From NCBI RefSeq assembly GCF_001050195.2, contig NZ_DF967965.1:1209032-1273031 (forward strand): a stretch of 64,000 nt of DNA, in the 5' to 3' direction. Origin of the DNA: Anaerolinea thermolimosa (lineage in GTDB: Bacteria; Chloroflexota; Anaerolineae; Anaerolineales; Anaerolineaceae). A program made the translations under genes and the position numbers. Within the stretch, counting starts at the first letter, position 1; every line of letters begins with the position of its first letter. The notes beneath the pieces were generated by a model. The model was not told where the DNA came from. It did no database searches and saw only the letters and a program-made list of their open reading frames with translations. Of this stretch, positions 35,935 through 44,404 are shown piece by piece.

Positions 35935-37371
35935 ATGAGACACCTTCCTCTGGCTGTATTTCTCAATATCACCATTCTTCTTGGTTCAGCTTTAGCGGGA
36001 GGGTGTACCTCCCATTTTTCCACGAAGGAAGAGACTCCTTCTGTATTGACTGAAATGCCAGTGGTGGGTGCTACAGCACGACCGATCGAGAGCCCTACTC
36101 CTGAGCCTACAACATCGCTTCCGATATTGAGCGTTAAAGTCGATTCTCCCCTTCAAACGATCCGGGAGGTAGGGGGTGGCAATTTTATTCATCGCTTTGG
36201 AGGAGTAACTGGAGGATTCGACCCGGTCAGTCGCCTGAACTGGAATACGCTGCAACCTCGAGCGGCGCGTGTGGCAATCGACCTGGACGAATGGGAACCT
36301 GTTAACGATAATGAGGATCCCAATGACTTTTACGATGATGGATTTCTCGACAACGAGGGCAGTCATGTTCACGCTACCTTCCAGTTTATGCAGGAGGTTT
36401 ATCCTCAGGGTGTGGAAATAATCGCCAGCGTCTGGAGAGTACCTGACTGGATGGTAGAGAATCCGGAAAACGAGTCGCAACGGATCATTCCCCGGGAGCG
36501 TTACCCGGAGGTGATCGAATCGCTGGCGGCGTGGCTTATGCGGGCGAGAGATGAATATCATGTGAAAGTCAGTTACCTCTCCTTTAATGAAGCCAATTTG
36601 GGTATCAATGTATTGCTTTCTCCTGAGGATGCCATTGAAATGATCCGCGAGGGGGGCGAGCGGTTTAAAGAGCTGGGGCTGGAGACCAGATGGCTGCTTG
36701 GAGATACTTCCAATATGGGAGAGAACATTTCTTATGCCAGCCAGATTTGGGATGCTGTTGATATTCGGGGGTATCTGGGACCACTCGCCTTTCATAGCTG
36801 GGATGCACAGGCCTCAGACGATGTATTGCTTGGAATCGGGGCATTCGCAGATAAGAATGGGTTGGATGTTTGGTGCACTGAGGGGGGCTGGGATGCTCAA
36901 TTATGGCAGCATCCGGATCGATTCCCGGGGTATACCCACGCCTTAAATCTGGCTGCGATATATGCGCGTGTACTGAAAATGACGCGAGCCAGCCGTGTGT
37001 TATACTGGCAAATGGCCGGTCGTGATTATTCTCTGAATGATGGGCAGAAGCCTTATCCTTCTCTGCAATTTCTTGATGAATTCAAACGGCAATTTCCAGA
37101 GGGAAGTCAGGTGGTTGAGACTTCCCCCGATCGCTCTGCGATTAAGTTCGTGGCGGCTAGAAAGGGCGAAGCGGTAGCCGTTTTACTGGTGAATGTTTCA
37201 CTGGGGGAGGATGTTTGGGTGGAGGGATTGCAGGATGGGACTTATTCTGTGGTCTGGTCATCGGCTAAAGAGCCAGAGGTGAAGGTGTCTCAGCTTCAAT
37301 TTGAGGGAAAGAGAGCGAAAGTGCACCTGGAAGGATTCAGTATTACATTTCTTACGAATCGTTCCAGGTGA
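35935..37371 (+). CDS. Lipoprotein glycoside hydrolase, GH30-like (clan A)
   Basis: 478 residues. Lipoprotein signal (hydrophobic 7-21, lipobox LAGGC), a Pro/Thr-rich linker to about 60, then a TIM barrel beginning VGGGNFIHRFGG. Glu219 in SFNEANLG sits where clan A enzymes carry the acid/base, and Glu316 in WCTEGGWD where they carry the nucleophile. The C-terminal part (about 395-475) is a small beta domain (AVAVLLVNVS, VEGLQDGTYSVVW) as in GH30. It probably cleaves an extracellular glycan; the sugar cannot be predicted. A TATAAT at 35897-35902 is a possible -10, but no good -35 is seen. It is divergent from metH. Confidence 0.82.
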   Translation: MRHLPLAVFLNITILLGSALAGGCTSHFSTKEETPSVLTEMPVVGATARPIESPTPEPTTSLPILSVKVDSPLQTIREVGGGNFIHRFGGVTGGFDPVSRLNWNTLQPRAARVAIDLDEWEPVNDNEDPNDFYDDGFLDNEGSHVHATFQFMQEVYPQGVEIIASVWRVPDWMVENPENESQRIIPRERYPEVIESLAAWLMRARDEYHVKVSYLSFNEANLGINVLLSPEDAIEMIREGGERFKELGLETRWLLGDTSNMGENISYASQIWDAVDIRGYLGPLAFHSWDAQASDDVLLGIGAFADKNGLDVWCTEGGWDAQLWQHPDRFPGYTHALNLAAIYARVLKMTRASRVLYWQMAGRDYSLNDGQKPYPSLQFLDEFKRQFPEGSQVVETSPDRSAIKFVAARKGEAVAVLLVNVSLGEDVWVEGLQDGTYSVVWSSAKEPEVKVSQLQFEGKRAKVHLEGFSITFLTNRSR

Positions 37372-37392
37372 AGGGCTCCATGGATTGAGCGG

Positions 37393-38337
37393 ATGAATCT
37401 TATGAAATACCTTGACCGGTTGATTAAACCATCCACGCGGGCATTCCTTCGTGAAGCCCGGAACATCCGGGGGTATTCTCTATTTGACCTTTTGCATGGG
37501 TACGTTTATTTGCGCTGGCCTTATTTTTACATTGCAATGGGGAAGGGTGACCATCCATTGGCCAGGCGCATGACGCCGGTGTTGAACTGGATAGGGAAAA
37601 TGATCGCCGCAGAGGCTGGAAAGAGGGAGGAACAGGAAAATTCTGGTTTCGAGGATACTTATCACGGGAAAGTTGTTCCTTTGAATGCTGCTCGTGAGTT
37701 GATCTCAATCCGGGAGGAAGTCAGGATTCAGAACCTCGAACAGGTGATTCCTTTCAAGAGGGCAAAAGATATTGTGTTGAAAAACCCGGAAGCGATTGTC
37801 GTGCTGGATTGCCCGTGCCGGGTTGCAAAACCTGATCCTTGCCTCCCACTGGATGTGTGCCTGATTGTCGGTGAACCTTTTGCCAGTTTCGTCATGGAGC
37901 ACCACGGGAAGCGCGCCCGTAGGATCACTTCTCAGGAAGCGGAGAGAATCCTCAGGGAAGAAGACGAACGGGGACATGTTCATCATGCATTTTTCAAGGA
38001 TGCTGTCCTGGAACGGTTTTACGCCATTTGTAATTGCTGTGCCTGCTGTTGTGGTGCAATGAAGGCGCAAAAGCAAGGCACCCCGATGTTAATTTCTTCG
38101 GGATTTATTTGCAGGGTTCAGGCAGATTTATGCCAGGCGTGTGGTCTGTGTGGATCCCGGTGCCAATTCCATGCCATTTCTGTAGAAGAAGTTGCCCGGG
38201 TGGACGAATCGGCGTGTATGGGATGCGGTGTGTGTGTCAATCATTGCCCGAACGGGGCACTGTTCCTGGAACGAGATCGAACACGCCCTGAGCCGTTGGA
38301 AATCGTTCGGTTGATCCATGAGAACCGCGAACCATGA
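37393..38337 (+). CDS. 4Fe-4S cluster protein with extra cysteine motifs
   Basis: 314 residues. The C-terminal 70 hold a two-cluster ferredoxin domain: CQACGLCGSRC and CMGCGVCVNHCP, the latter with the usual proline. Upstream are two unusual cysteine groups: CPCRVAKPDPC-LPLDVC around 138-150 and the dense CNCCACCCG near 222, which may hold further clusters or heme. The N-terminal region has an amphipathic, aromatic stretch (YLRWPYFYIAMG) that may touch a membrane. An electron-transfer role is certain only in general terms. It follows the glycosidase gene by 21 bases; no redox enzyme partner is adjacent. Confidence 0.83.
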   Translation: MNLMKYLDRLIKPSTRAFLREARNIRGYSLFDLLHGYVYLRWPYFYIAMGKGDHPLARRMTPVLNWIGKMIAAEAGKREEQENSGFEDTYHGKVVPLNAARELISIREEVRIQNLEQVIPFKRAKDIVLKNPEAIVVLDCPCRVAKPDPCLPLDVCLIVGEPFASFVMEHHGKRARRITSQEAERILREEDERGHVHHAFFKDAVLERFYAICNCCACCCGAMKAQKQGTPMLISSGFICRVQADLCQACGLCGSRCQFHAISVEEVARVDESACMGCGVCVNHCPNGALFLERDRTRPEPLEIVRLIHENREP

Positions 38338-38368
38338 TTATTATGATGATTACGATATAATCCAATCT

Positions 38369-38791
38369 ATGAGTAACACAACGGAACCTCCTGCCTTTCC
38401 TTCTTTTCGCACCTTTCTCTGGGCCGGTATATTACTCAGTTTACTGGGGTGGGGAGGGCTGGCCATCCTCGTGGCCACTACATTACCTACCCTTGGGCCA
38501 CGATGGTTGTTTTTCTTTTTATTCCTTTCGGCGGTGAGTGGAACGATGTTGCCTGTTGCGTATTTTATCAACCTCCGATTTCCAACCAATCCGCCAGCCG
38601 ACGGAGGCGTGATTATCCGAGAAGCCGTGATGGTAGGGATTTACGGTTGCCTTCTGGCGTGGCTCCAGCAAGGGCGGGTTTTGACTGCTCCTCTGGCGTT
38701 GATTCTTGGCCTGGGCTTTGGCATCATTGAATTTCTTCTTCGGGTACGCGAAATTAGCCGCTGGAAGCCCAAGGAACCGATCGATGAGTGA
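38369..38791 (+). CDS. Small membrane protein, unknown function
   Basis: 140 residues with four predicted membrane helices (about 14-36, 45-68, 82-100, 106-124) and a basic C-terminus. Not recognised. The first in-frame ATG, 17 codons upstream, overlaps the preceding gene and gives an acidic, tyrosine-rich start unlike a membrane protein; the ATG used lies only seven bases after a TATAAT (38356-38361), so its mRNA may be leaderless. The stop overlaps selA by eight bases. Confidence 0.65.
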   Translation: MSNTTEPPAFPSFRTFLWAGILLSLLGWGGLAILVATTLPTLGPRWLFFFLFLSAVSGTMLPVAYFINLRFPTNPPADGGVIIREAVMVGIYGCLLAWLQQGRVLTAPLALILGLGFGIIEFLLRVREISRWKPKEPIDE

Positions 38792-40181
38792 ACTAAGAAA
38801 ACTCCCGGCGGTGGATCAGCTCCTGGGGGAAAGGAGTGGTTCTGCCCTGCTGGAAGAATTTGGACGAGGATTAACTATTGCAACAGTCCGAGAAGTACTG
38901 GATGAACTTCGCGAACAGCTCAAGCATGGCGAGAGGAAAACCGTACCAGATCGCGATGGGATTCTGGAGCAGGTCCATCAGAAATTGATCGAAAAAACAA
39001 CGCCCCGATTGCGTTCTGTGATTAACGCAACGGGTGTCATTTTACATACAAATCTTGGCAGGGCTCCCTTAAGCAAGGATGCCCTTCAGGTTATTACAGA
39101 GGTTTCGGCAGGATATTGCACTCTGGAATATGATCTTCGGCGCGGTGGGCGTGGATCTCGGAGCATACATGTGGAGGAGCCCCTCTGTTCTCTCACAGGC
39201 GCAGAATCGGCAGTGGTGGTTAATAATAATGCCGCGGCTTTACTGTTAATTCTGAGCACTCTGGCGAGACGGAGACCAGTGGTGATTGCTCGTAGTCAAC
39301 TGGTAGAAATTGGAGGCGGCTTCCGCATCCCAGAGGTGATGGCCCAATCTGGAGCAAAGTTAATAGAGGTGGGTACAACCAACCGGGTTCATCTGGAAGA
39401 TTACCGCGAAGCTTTGCAAACCTCAGTGGCACTGGTGGTGAGAGCTCACCATTCGAATTTTAAAATCATCGGTTTTACCTCTGAGCCGGATCTGCATGAG
39501 ATCGTTGAGGTCAGTCATGAGCGGGGTGTGCCTGTGGTGGATGATCTGGGTTCTGGAGCTCTCCTTGATACGGCCCAGTTTGGGCTGGCGCATGAGCCCA
39601 CAGTGCAGGAATCACTTGGCGCAGGGGCTGACCTGGTTTGTTTCTCGGGAGATAAGCTTCTGGGAGGCCCCCAGGCAGGGATCATTGTTGGAAAGGCTGT
39701 TTTGATCGAGAAAATCAGGAGACATCCTCTGGCCAGGGCAGTTCGAGCTGACAAGATGTGCCTGGCGGGGCTGGCAACCACCCTGCTTCATTACCTGAAA
39801 GGGGAAGCAGTTCAAAAAATCCCAATCTGGCAGATGATTTCGGCTTCAGCGGAAAAAATTCATCAACGGGCGCTCGGCTGGCGTGAAAGCCTTGGAGCAG
39901 GAGAAGTCATCTCGGGGCGGTCGATGGTGGGTGGAGGAAGCCTTCCCGGGGAGACGCTTCCAACCTCGCTGCTGGCCCTTGAGCTTTCGGAAGCAAATCG
40001 ATTTTTAAAACGGTTGAGAGAATTGCCTTATCCTATCATTGCCCGCGTAGAAGAAGAACGCCTGGTTTTTGATCCGCGAACAGTGCTCCCTGAACAGGAG
40101 CAAGCCTTCCTGGATGGATTAAATCTGGTTCTGAAGTCTACCAATCAAACGTCACAGAAGAAAAGGAAAAACCCTCTATGA
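38784..40181 (+). CDS. selA: L-seryl-tRNA(Sec) selenium transferase
   Basis: 465 residues, usual SelA length. SelA uses PLP to convert Ser-tRNA(Sec) to Sec-tRNA(Sec) with selenophosphate. The SelA-specific N-terminal domain (LRKLPAVDQLLGE), the INATGVILHTNLGRAPL block and PLP Lys291 in SGDKLLGGPQAG are all present, so this is true SelA rather than the shortened relatives. AAGGAACC precedes the chosen ATG; a 26-codon upstream extension lies in the membrane-protein gene. selB, selD and tRNA-Sec are not in this window, and no selenoprotein was recognised here. The stop overlaps the next start as ATGA. Confidence 0.93.
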   Translation: MSELRKLPAVDQLLGERSGSALLEEFGRGLTIATVREVLDELREQLKHGERKTVPDRDGILEQVHQKLIEKTTPRLRSVINATGVILHTNLGRAPLSKDALQVITEVSAGYCTLEYDLRRGGRGSRSIHVEEPLCSLTGAESAVVVNNNAAALLLILSTLARRRPVVIARSQLVEIGGGFRIPEVMAQSGAKLIEVGTTNRVHLEDYREALQTSVALVVRAHHSNFKIIGFTSEPDLHEIVEVSHERGVPVVDDLGSGALLDTAQFGLAHEPTVQESLGAGADLVCFSGDKLLGGPQAGIIVGKAVLIEKIRRHPLARAVRADKMCLAGLATTLLHYLKGEAVQKIPIWQMISASAEKIHQRALGWRESLGAGEVISGRSMVGGGSLPGETLPTSLLALELSEANRFLKRLRELPYPIIARVEEERLVFDPRTVLPEQEQAFLDGLNLVLKSTNQTSQKKRKNPL

Positions 40182-41413
40182 AAACCGATTTGGACACCAT
40201 ACTTCGAGAAAACGATCTGGATGGAATGCTTGTAGTGGGTGCAGGAATGCACAACCCGGCAATGGTATACCTCACAGGTATTGCTCACCTGACCAGCGCA
40301 GACTTAATCTGGAAGACGGGAGAAGGTGGAACCCTGTTTCATGGGCCGATGGAACGCGATGAAGCCGCCCGAAGCGGAATGAGGTTGCGAAGTTATAGTC
40401 TGTACCCCCTCAGTGAGCTGCTCAAAGAAGCTGAGGGAGACATGACCAGAGCCATAGCCTTACGTTACGCGAAGATGTTTAAAGATTGTAACCTGACCCA
40501 GGGGCGGGTAGTGATTCTCGGAAAAAGCGACGCTGGTTATGCCCTGGATGTGTTTCGTCTGGTACATGGCCTTCTACCTGACCTTCAGCTGGTGGGAGAT
40601 GTAAACAATCGGGTCATGCAGAAGGCAATGGCGACCAAGGATGCTGACGAGGTAAACCGAATCAGACAAGTAGGCAGGATCACTACCGAGGTGGTTGGCA
40701 GAACGGCGGAATTTCTCTCTTCACAAAAAGTGAAAGACCAGTTGCTGGTTACAGAAAATGGAGAACCAGTAACTATTGGTATGGTCAAGCGGAAAATTAA
40801 TTTATGGCTGACCGAACTCGGGGTTGAAAATCCCGAAGGCACGATCTTTGCCATAGGGCGAGATGCAGCCGTTCCACATTCCAGTGGAACGCCCGGTGAT
40901 ACTCTGCAACTGGGGAAGACGATTGTGTATGATATTTTCCCCTGCGAAGCTGGCGGGGGGTATTATTATGACATGACACGAACCTGGTGCCTTGGATACG
41001 TACCGGATGAAGTGCAAAGACTGTATGATGAAGTACGAGAGGTGTACGAAAAAATTGTTGGACAGCTGCGAGTTGGGGAACTTCTGCGTACGTACCATGA
41101 AAAAGCCTGTGACTTATTTGAGGGGGCGGGTCATCCAACCATTCGCACTGATCCCTCTACAGAGATAGGGTATGTTCACTCCCTAGGGCATGGGGTTGGT
41201 TTATATATCCATGAAAGACCAATGTCGGGGATCACGGCAACGGCGGAGGATGTGATTCAAACGGGGAGCGTCTTTACTATTGAGCCGGGGTTGTATTATC
41301 CGGATCGGAATATGGGTGTTCGTCTTGAGGATACCTTCTGTGTCACCGAACAGGGGAAAATAGAACGTCTGGCAGAATATCCTCATGATCTTTTGATCCC
41401 GGTCAAAGGATAG
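40178..41413 (+). CDS. M24 family Xaa-Pro peptidase-like protein
   Basis: 411 residues with the creatinase/prolidase plan: an N-terminal domain (about 1-150) and a pita-bread C-terminal domain. Dimetal ligands are visible in VYDIFPCEAGGGYYYDMTR (two Asp), HSLGHGVGLYIHE, FTIEPGLYYP and VRLEDTF. It likely removes N-terminal residues before proline, or splits Xaa-Pro dipeptides, in the cytoplasm. It is translationally coupled to selA by an ATGA overlap and followed six bases later by tsaD, suggesting a three-gene housekeeping operon. Confidence 0.9.
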   Translation: MKTDLDTILRENDLDGMLVVGAGMHNPAMVYLTGIAHLTSADLIWKTGEGGTLFHGPMERDEAARSGMRLRSYSLYPLSELLKEAEGDMTRAIALRYAKMFKDCNLTQGRVVILGKSDAGYALDVFRLVHGLLPDLQLVGDVNNRVMQKAMATKDADEVNRIRQVGRITTEVVGRTAEFLSSQKVKDQLLVTENGEPVTIGMVKRKINLWLTELGVENPEGTIFAIGRDAAVPHSSGTPGDTLQLGKTIVYDIFPCEAGGGYYYDMTRTWCLGYVPDEVQRLYDEVREVYEKIVGQLRVGELLRTYHEKACDLFEGAGHPTIRTDPSTEIGYVHSLGHGVGLYIHERPMSGITATAEDVIQTGSVFTIEPGLYYPDRNMGVRLEDTFCVTEQGKIERLAEYPHDLLIPVKG

Positions 41414-41419
41414 AAACTG

Positions 41420-42472
41420 ATGGAAACCGGAATACGCCAGAGTCAACCATTCGCTTTTGCACGAATCCTGGGGATCGAATCCTCATGCGATGAGACTGCG
41501 GCGGCGGTTTTAGAAAATGGTCGTTCCTTATTATCCAGTGTAGTGGCTTCTCAGATTGAAATTCATGAGCAATATGGGGGTGTTTTTCCTGAGGTAGCTT
41601 CAAGACAGCATATAAAAACCGTCTATGCGGTCATTGAGCAAGCGCTACAACAGGCACATCTCAGTCTGGGCGATGTGGATGCAATCGCGGTGACCCGGGG
41701 GCCGGGCCTGGCTGGTTCACTGGTTGTGGGGATGAATGCGGCCAAAGGGCTGGCGTTGGGAGCCAACCTTCCACTTCTGGGAATTAACCATCTGGAGGGG
41801 CATATTTATTCCGCCTGGGTGCAACCCCCGGGCCCCAGGATCATCCCCCCTGAACCGGAGTTTCCCTTGCTTGCCCTTCTGGTTTCTGGAGGGCATACAG
41901 AACTAATCTTAATGAATGAGCATGTGACCTACCAGCGTCTGGGTGGAACCCGGGACGATGCCGCAGGAGAGGCTTTTGATAAAGTGGCCAGATTGCTTGG
42001 GCTTCCCTATCCTGGAGGACCATCGATTCAGGAGGCAGCAGAACGGGGTAACCCTACGGCGTTTACCTTTCCACGGGCGAGAATGGAAGGCGGGTGGAAT
42101 TTTTCTTTCAGCGGATTGAAGACCGCTGTGTTGCGCGTAGTCAAAGAACTGGAAGCGACAGGTAAACCACTCCCTGTGAGCGACCTGGCGGCCAGTTTTC
42201 AGGCTGCGGTTGTGGATATTCTATTCACCAAAACACTGAAAGCTGCTCGGCAGTATGCTGTTCGAGACATTGTTCTGGCGGGTGGGGTTTCAGCTAACCG
42301 TGCATTGCGACAGGCTTTTCTGGCGCAAAACGAGTTCAAGGTGCACATTCCTGATCTGGCGTTATGTACGGATAATGCTGCCATGATTGCGGCAGCCGGT
42401 TATTATCGGTTTATCAAGGGGTATCGGGACTCGCTTGATCTGGATGTATTACCGACCTGGCCACTTTCATGA
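41420..42472 (+). CDS. tsaD: tRNA N6-adenosine threonylcarbamoyltransferase TsaD
   Basis: 350 residues of the Kae1/TsaD ASKHA fold. It transfers threonylcarbamoyl to A37 of ANN-decoding tRNAs together with TsaB and TsaE. Hallmarks: LGIESSCDETAAAVL, PEVASRQH, the metal-binding pair in NHLEGHIYS, LVSGGHTEL and LAGGVSANRALR. The N-terminus has about 12 residues before the core. No tsaB or tsaE gene is adjacent. The start lies six bases after the M24 peptidase stop. Confidence 0.95.
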   Translation: METGIRQSQPFAFARILGIESSCDETAAAVLENGRSLLSSVVASQIEIHEQYGGVFPEVASRQHIKTVYAVIEQALQQAHLSLGDVDAIAVTRGPGLAGSLVVGMNAAKGLALGANLPLLGINHLEGHIYSAWVQPPGPRIIPPEPEFPLLALLVSGGHTELILMNEHVTYQRLGGTRDDAAGEAFDKVARLLGLPYPGGPSIQEAAERGNPTAFTFPRARMEGGWNFSFSGLKTAVLRVVKELEATGKPLPVSDLAASFQAAVVDILFTKTLKAARQYAVRDIVLAGGVSANRALRQAFLAQNEFKVHIPDLALCTDNAAMIAAAGYYRFIKGYRDSLDLDVLPTWPLS

Positions 42473-42507
42473 GGGAACGTTACTTATTATAGATTGGGGC
42501 ATCTAAT

Positions 42508-43104
42508 ATGACAGAGAAAGCACCTGTAAAAAATGAGGTATCTCTTGAAGCCTTAAAAGCAGGCGATAAGGCTGAATTGGCTCGCATGGTAGAACTGTAC
42601 TCAGAACCCATCTATCGCCTGGGTTTAAAAATGCTTGGGTCAGAGCAGGATGCTGAAGATGTGCTTCAGGAAACTTTTATGAAAGCCTTGCGGTCGATTC
42701 AACAGTTTGAGGGTCGTTCCAGTATTTCGACCTGGCTTTATCGGATAGCCATGAATGAAATTTTCCTCACCCTGAGGAAAAAGAAACCCATGGAAGAGTC
42801 GCTGGACGGGTATGATTCGGATAGTGAAGAACCCGAGAAACCCAAAGAGATCATCGACTGGTGCTGTCTTCCGGAAAATGAATTGATGAATGCAGAGGTG
42901 CGAAAAACGATGAGCCAGGCGATTGAGAAGCTTTCGCCAGCATTGCGTTCTGTTTTTATTCTGAGAGATATGAACCATTTATCGGTGAAGGAGACTGCCG
43001 ATGCGCTGGGAATCTCAGAAGCGGCAGTAAAAACCAGATTGCTGCGAGCTCGATTGCAGTTGCGTGAAGATCTTTCAGTGTATTTTAGCCATAAAATGCC
43101 ATGA
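42508..43104 (+). CDS. ECF-type RNA polymerase sigma factor
   Basis: 198 residues. Sigma region 2 (about 20-90) shows DAEDVLQETFMKAL and STWLYRIAMNEIF; region 4 (about 130-190) shows LSPALRSVFILRDMNHLSVKETADALGISEAAVKTRLLRARLQL split as usual by a helix-turn-helix. Regions 1 and 3 are absent, as in group IV sigma factors. The linker carries CCLPEN-ELMN, a common ECF string. The anti-sigma gene starts 23 bases downstream of its stop. Context with thiol proteins suggests a redox or envelope stress role. The ATG directly follows a 15-base element repeated before the zinc ribbon gene at 43438. Confidence 0.93.
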   Translation: MTEKAPVKNEVSLEALKAGDKAELARMVELYSEPIYRLGLKMLGSEQDAEDVLQETFMKALRSIQQFEGRSSISTWLYRIAMNEIFLTLRKKKPMEESLDGYDSDSEEPEKPKEIIDWCCLPENELMNAEVRKTMSQAIEKLSPALRSVFILRDMNHLSVKETADALGISEAAVKTRLLRARLQLREDLSVYFSHKMP

Positions 43105-43127
43105 ACGGGCGAAGAAAGGAGTTGGGA

Positions 43128-43382
43128 ATGACTCACCCTCAACGTAATTGCCAGGAGCTGTTAGCGTCGCTTTCAGAGTACGTGGATGGCGATTTAAGCA
43201 AAGAACTATGCGCTGAAATTGAAAGACATCTGGAAGAATGCCATGATTGTCAGGTGGTAGTCAATACGCTTCGGAAAACCATCGATTTGTATCGTCAGGT
43301 AGAGTTGGAAGATGAACTTCCGAAAAGCGTTATGCAAAAATTATATTTTCGTTTGAATATTGAAGATTATCTCTCTCGATAA
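43128..43382 (+). CDS. Zinc-binding anti-sigma factor (zf-HC2, RsrA-like)
   Basis: 84 residues with the ZAS motif His-x3-Cys-x2-Cys in HLEECHDC, preceded by a cysteine near residue 7 and another near 27. This is the minimal soluble anti-sigma fold that holds its ECF sigma factor inactive and in several families releases it on thiol oxidation. AAGGAG six bases before the ATG decides this start; an earlier ATG overlapping the sigma stop has no such site. No membrane segment is present, so the sensor is cytoplasmic. Confidence 0.88.
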   Translation: MTHPQRNCQELLASLSEYVDGDLSKELCAEIERHLEECHDCQVVVNTLRKTIDLYRQVELEDELPKSVMQKLYFRLNIEDYLSR

Positions 43383-43437
43383 ACCTTTTTTCTTTCCCTT
43401 GTAACTTTTTCCTCATTGGGCGATCTAATCCTGTGGA

Positions 43438-43665
43438 ATGAACACTGAGGATTACCAGGATAGTCGGTTTGAGGAAACGAACCGGGCATCCCGGGGAGGA
43501 ACGGAAGTTCGTCAGGAGTATTCCGAGGTGCAGCAACCGTGTTCTCAACCGGCTTTACCGGGTAAAGTGTGCCCTCGTTGTGGTAAGGGGGTACTAGATT
43601 ATGATGGCTTGTTGGTCCTGCGGTGTGAATATTGTGGTTTTACCGAATCGGGTGGTTTTACCTGA
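43438..43665 (+). CDS. Small zinc ribbon protein
   Basis: 75 residues. The first 38 are polar and probably disordered; the C-terminal part is a Cys4 ribbon with CPRCGKG and RCEYCGF. Function unknown; the type is common in small accessory proteins binding RNA polymerase or nucleic acid. The start has only a weak GTGGA site. It is placed between the anti-sigma and disulfide oxidoreductase genes. A possible ECF-like promoter lies immediately upstream. Confidence 0.65.
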   Translation: MNTEDYQDSRFEETNRASRGGTEVRQEYSEVQQPCSQPALPGKVCPRCGKGVLDYDGLLVLRCEYCGFTESGGFT

Positions 43666-43721
43666 TAATTTTTTGATTGCCCCGTTGGGGTTTATGATGA
43701 ACACAAAAGGAGTGTGAAAAG

Positions 43722-44393
43722 ATGGAACCGATGCTTGATGAAAACATCCGACAACAGGTGCGTGAATTTTTCAACGATCTGGAACATGAAACGGTGATCT
43801 TGTTTTTTGGGAGTGATGATCCGGCAGAATGTCAGTACTGTGCGGAGACACGCCAGCTTCTTGAGGAAGTGACCAGCCTCTCGGATAAGCTTTCGCTTAA
43901 GGTGTTTGACCTGCGTGCTAACCAGGCTGAAGCAAAACAATACAAGGTAGATGCCGTGCCCACTTTTGTAATCGCCGGGAAAGACGGGGATCAGATTCTG
44001 GATTATGGGGTACGTTACAAAGGCATCCCTGCCGGGCATGAATTCACCTCGCTGGTGAATTCACTGCTGATTGTTTCTCGGAGAGAATCGGGACTTTCTC
44101 CAGAGACAAAAGCATATCTTCAGACCCTGAAAACCCCGGTTCATCTTCAGGTTTTTGTCACGCCTACCTGCCCCTATTGCCCGAGAGCGGTGGTGCTGGC
44201 TCATCAGATGGCGGTGGAAAGCCCGTTAGTGGAAGCTGAAATGGTGGAAGCAATGGAATTTCCTGAACTATCGAACCGTTTCAACGTTTCAGGTGTACCG
44301 CAGACCACCATTAATATGGGAGCGGTGAATGTGGTGGGGGCAGCACCTGAAAGTCATTTGGTCCAAGAGATCCAAAAGGCACTGGCGAACTGA
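43722..44393 (+). CDS. Protein disulfide oxidoreductase (tandem thioredoxin folds)
   Basis: 223 residues with two thioredoxin-fold halves, the PDO family plan known from Pyrococcus furiosus and common in thermophiles. The first half carries CQYC (about 38-41) and cis-proline VPTF; the second carries CPYC (about 153-156) and VPQT. Acts in cytoplasmic disulfide exchange. AAAAGGAG lies 9 bases before the ATG. Its place beside a zinc anti-sigma factor suggests it is induced by, or resets, the redox response. It is followed 11 bases later by an OsmC gene. Confidence 0.9.
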   Translation: MEPMLDENIRQQVREFFNDLEHETVILFFGSDDPAECQYCAETRQLLEEVTSLSDKLSLKVFDLRANQAEAKQYKVDAVPTFVIAGKDGDQILDYGVRYKGIPAGHEFTSLVNSLLIVSRRESGLSPETKAYLQTLKTPVHLQVFVTPTCPYCPRAVVLAHQMAVESPLVEAEMVEAMEFPELSNRFNVSGVPQTTINMGAVNVVGAAPESHLVQEIQKALAN

Positions 44394-44404
44394 ACGGAGG
44401 TCGC

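Noticed and set aside
42474..42506. GGAAC/TCTAA as a classical ECF promoter of the sigma gene
   Set aside because: The spacing is 23 bases, too long for this promoter class; a CGTTAC alternative with 15 bases fits the second copy better but has its own problem.
43680..43698. CCCCGTTGGGG hairpin as a terminator before the disulfide oxidoreductase gene
   Set aside because: The stem is four or five bases and only three T follow; the similarity of GTTGGGGTTTATGAT to the repeated sigma element is also too weak.
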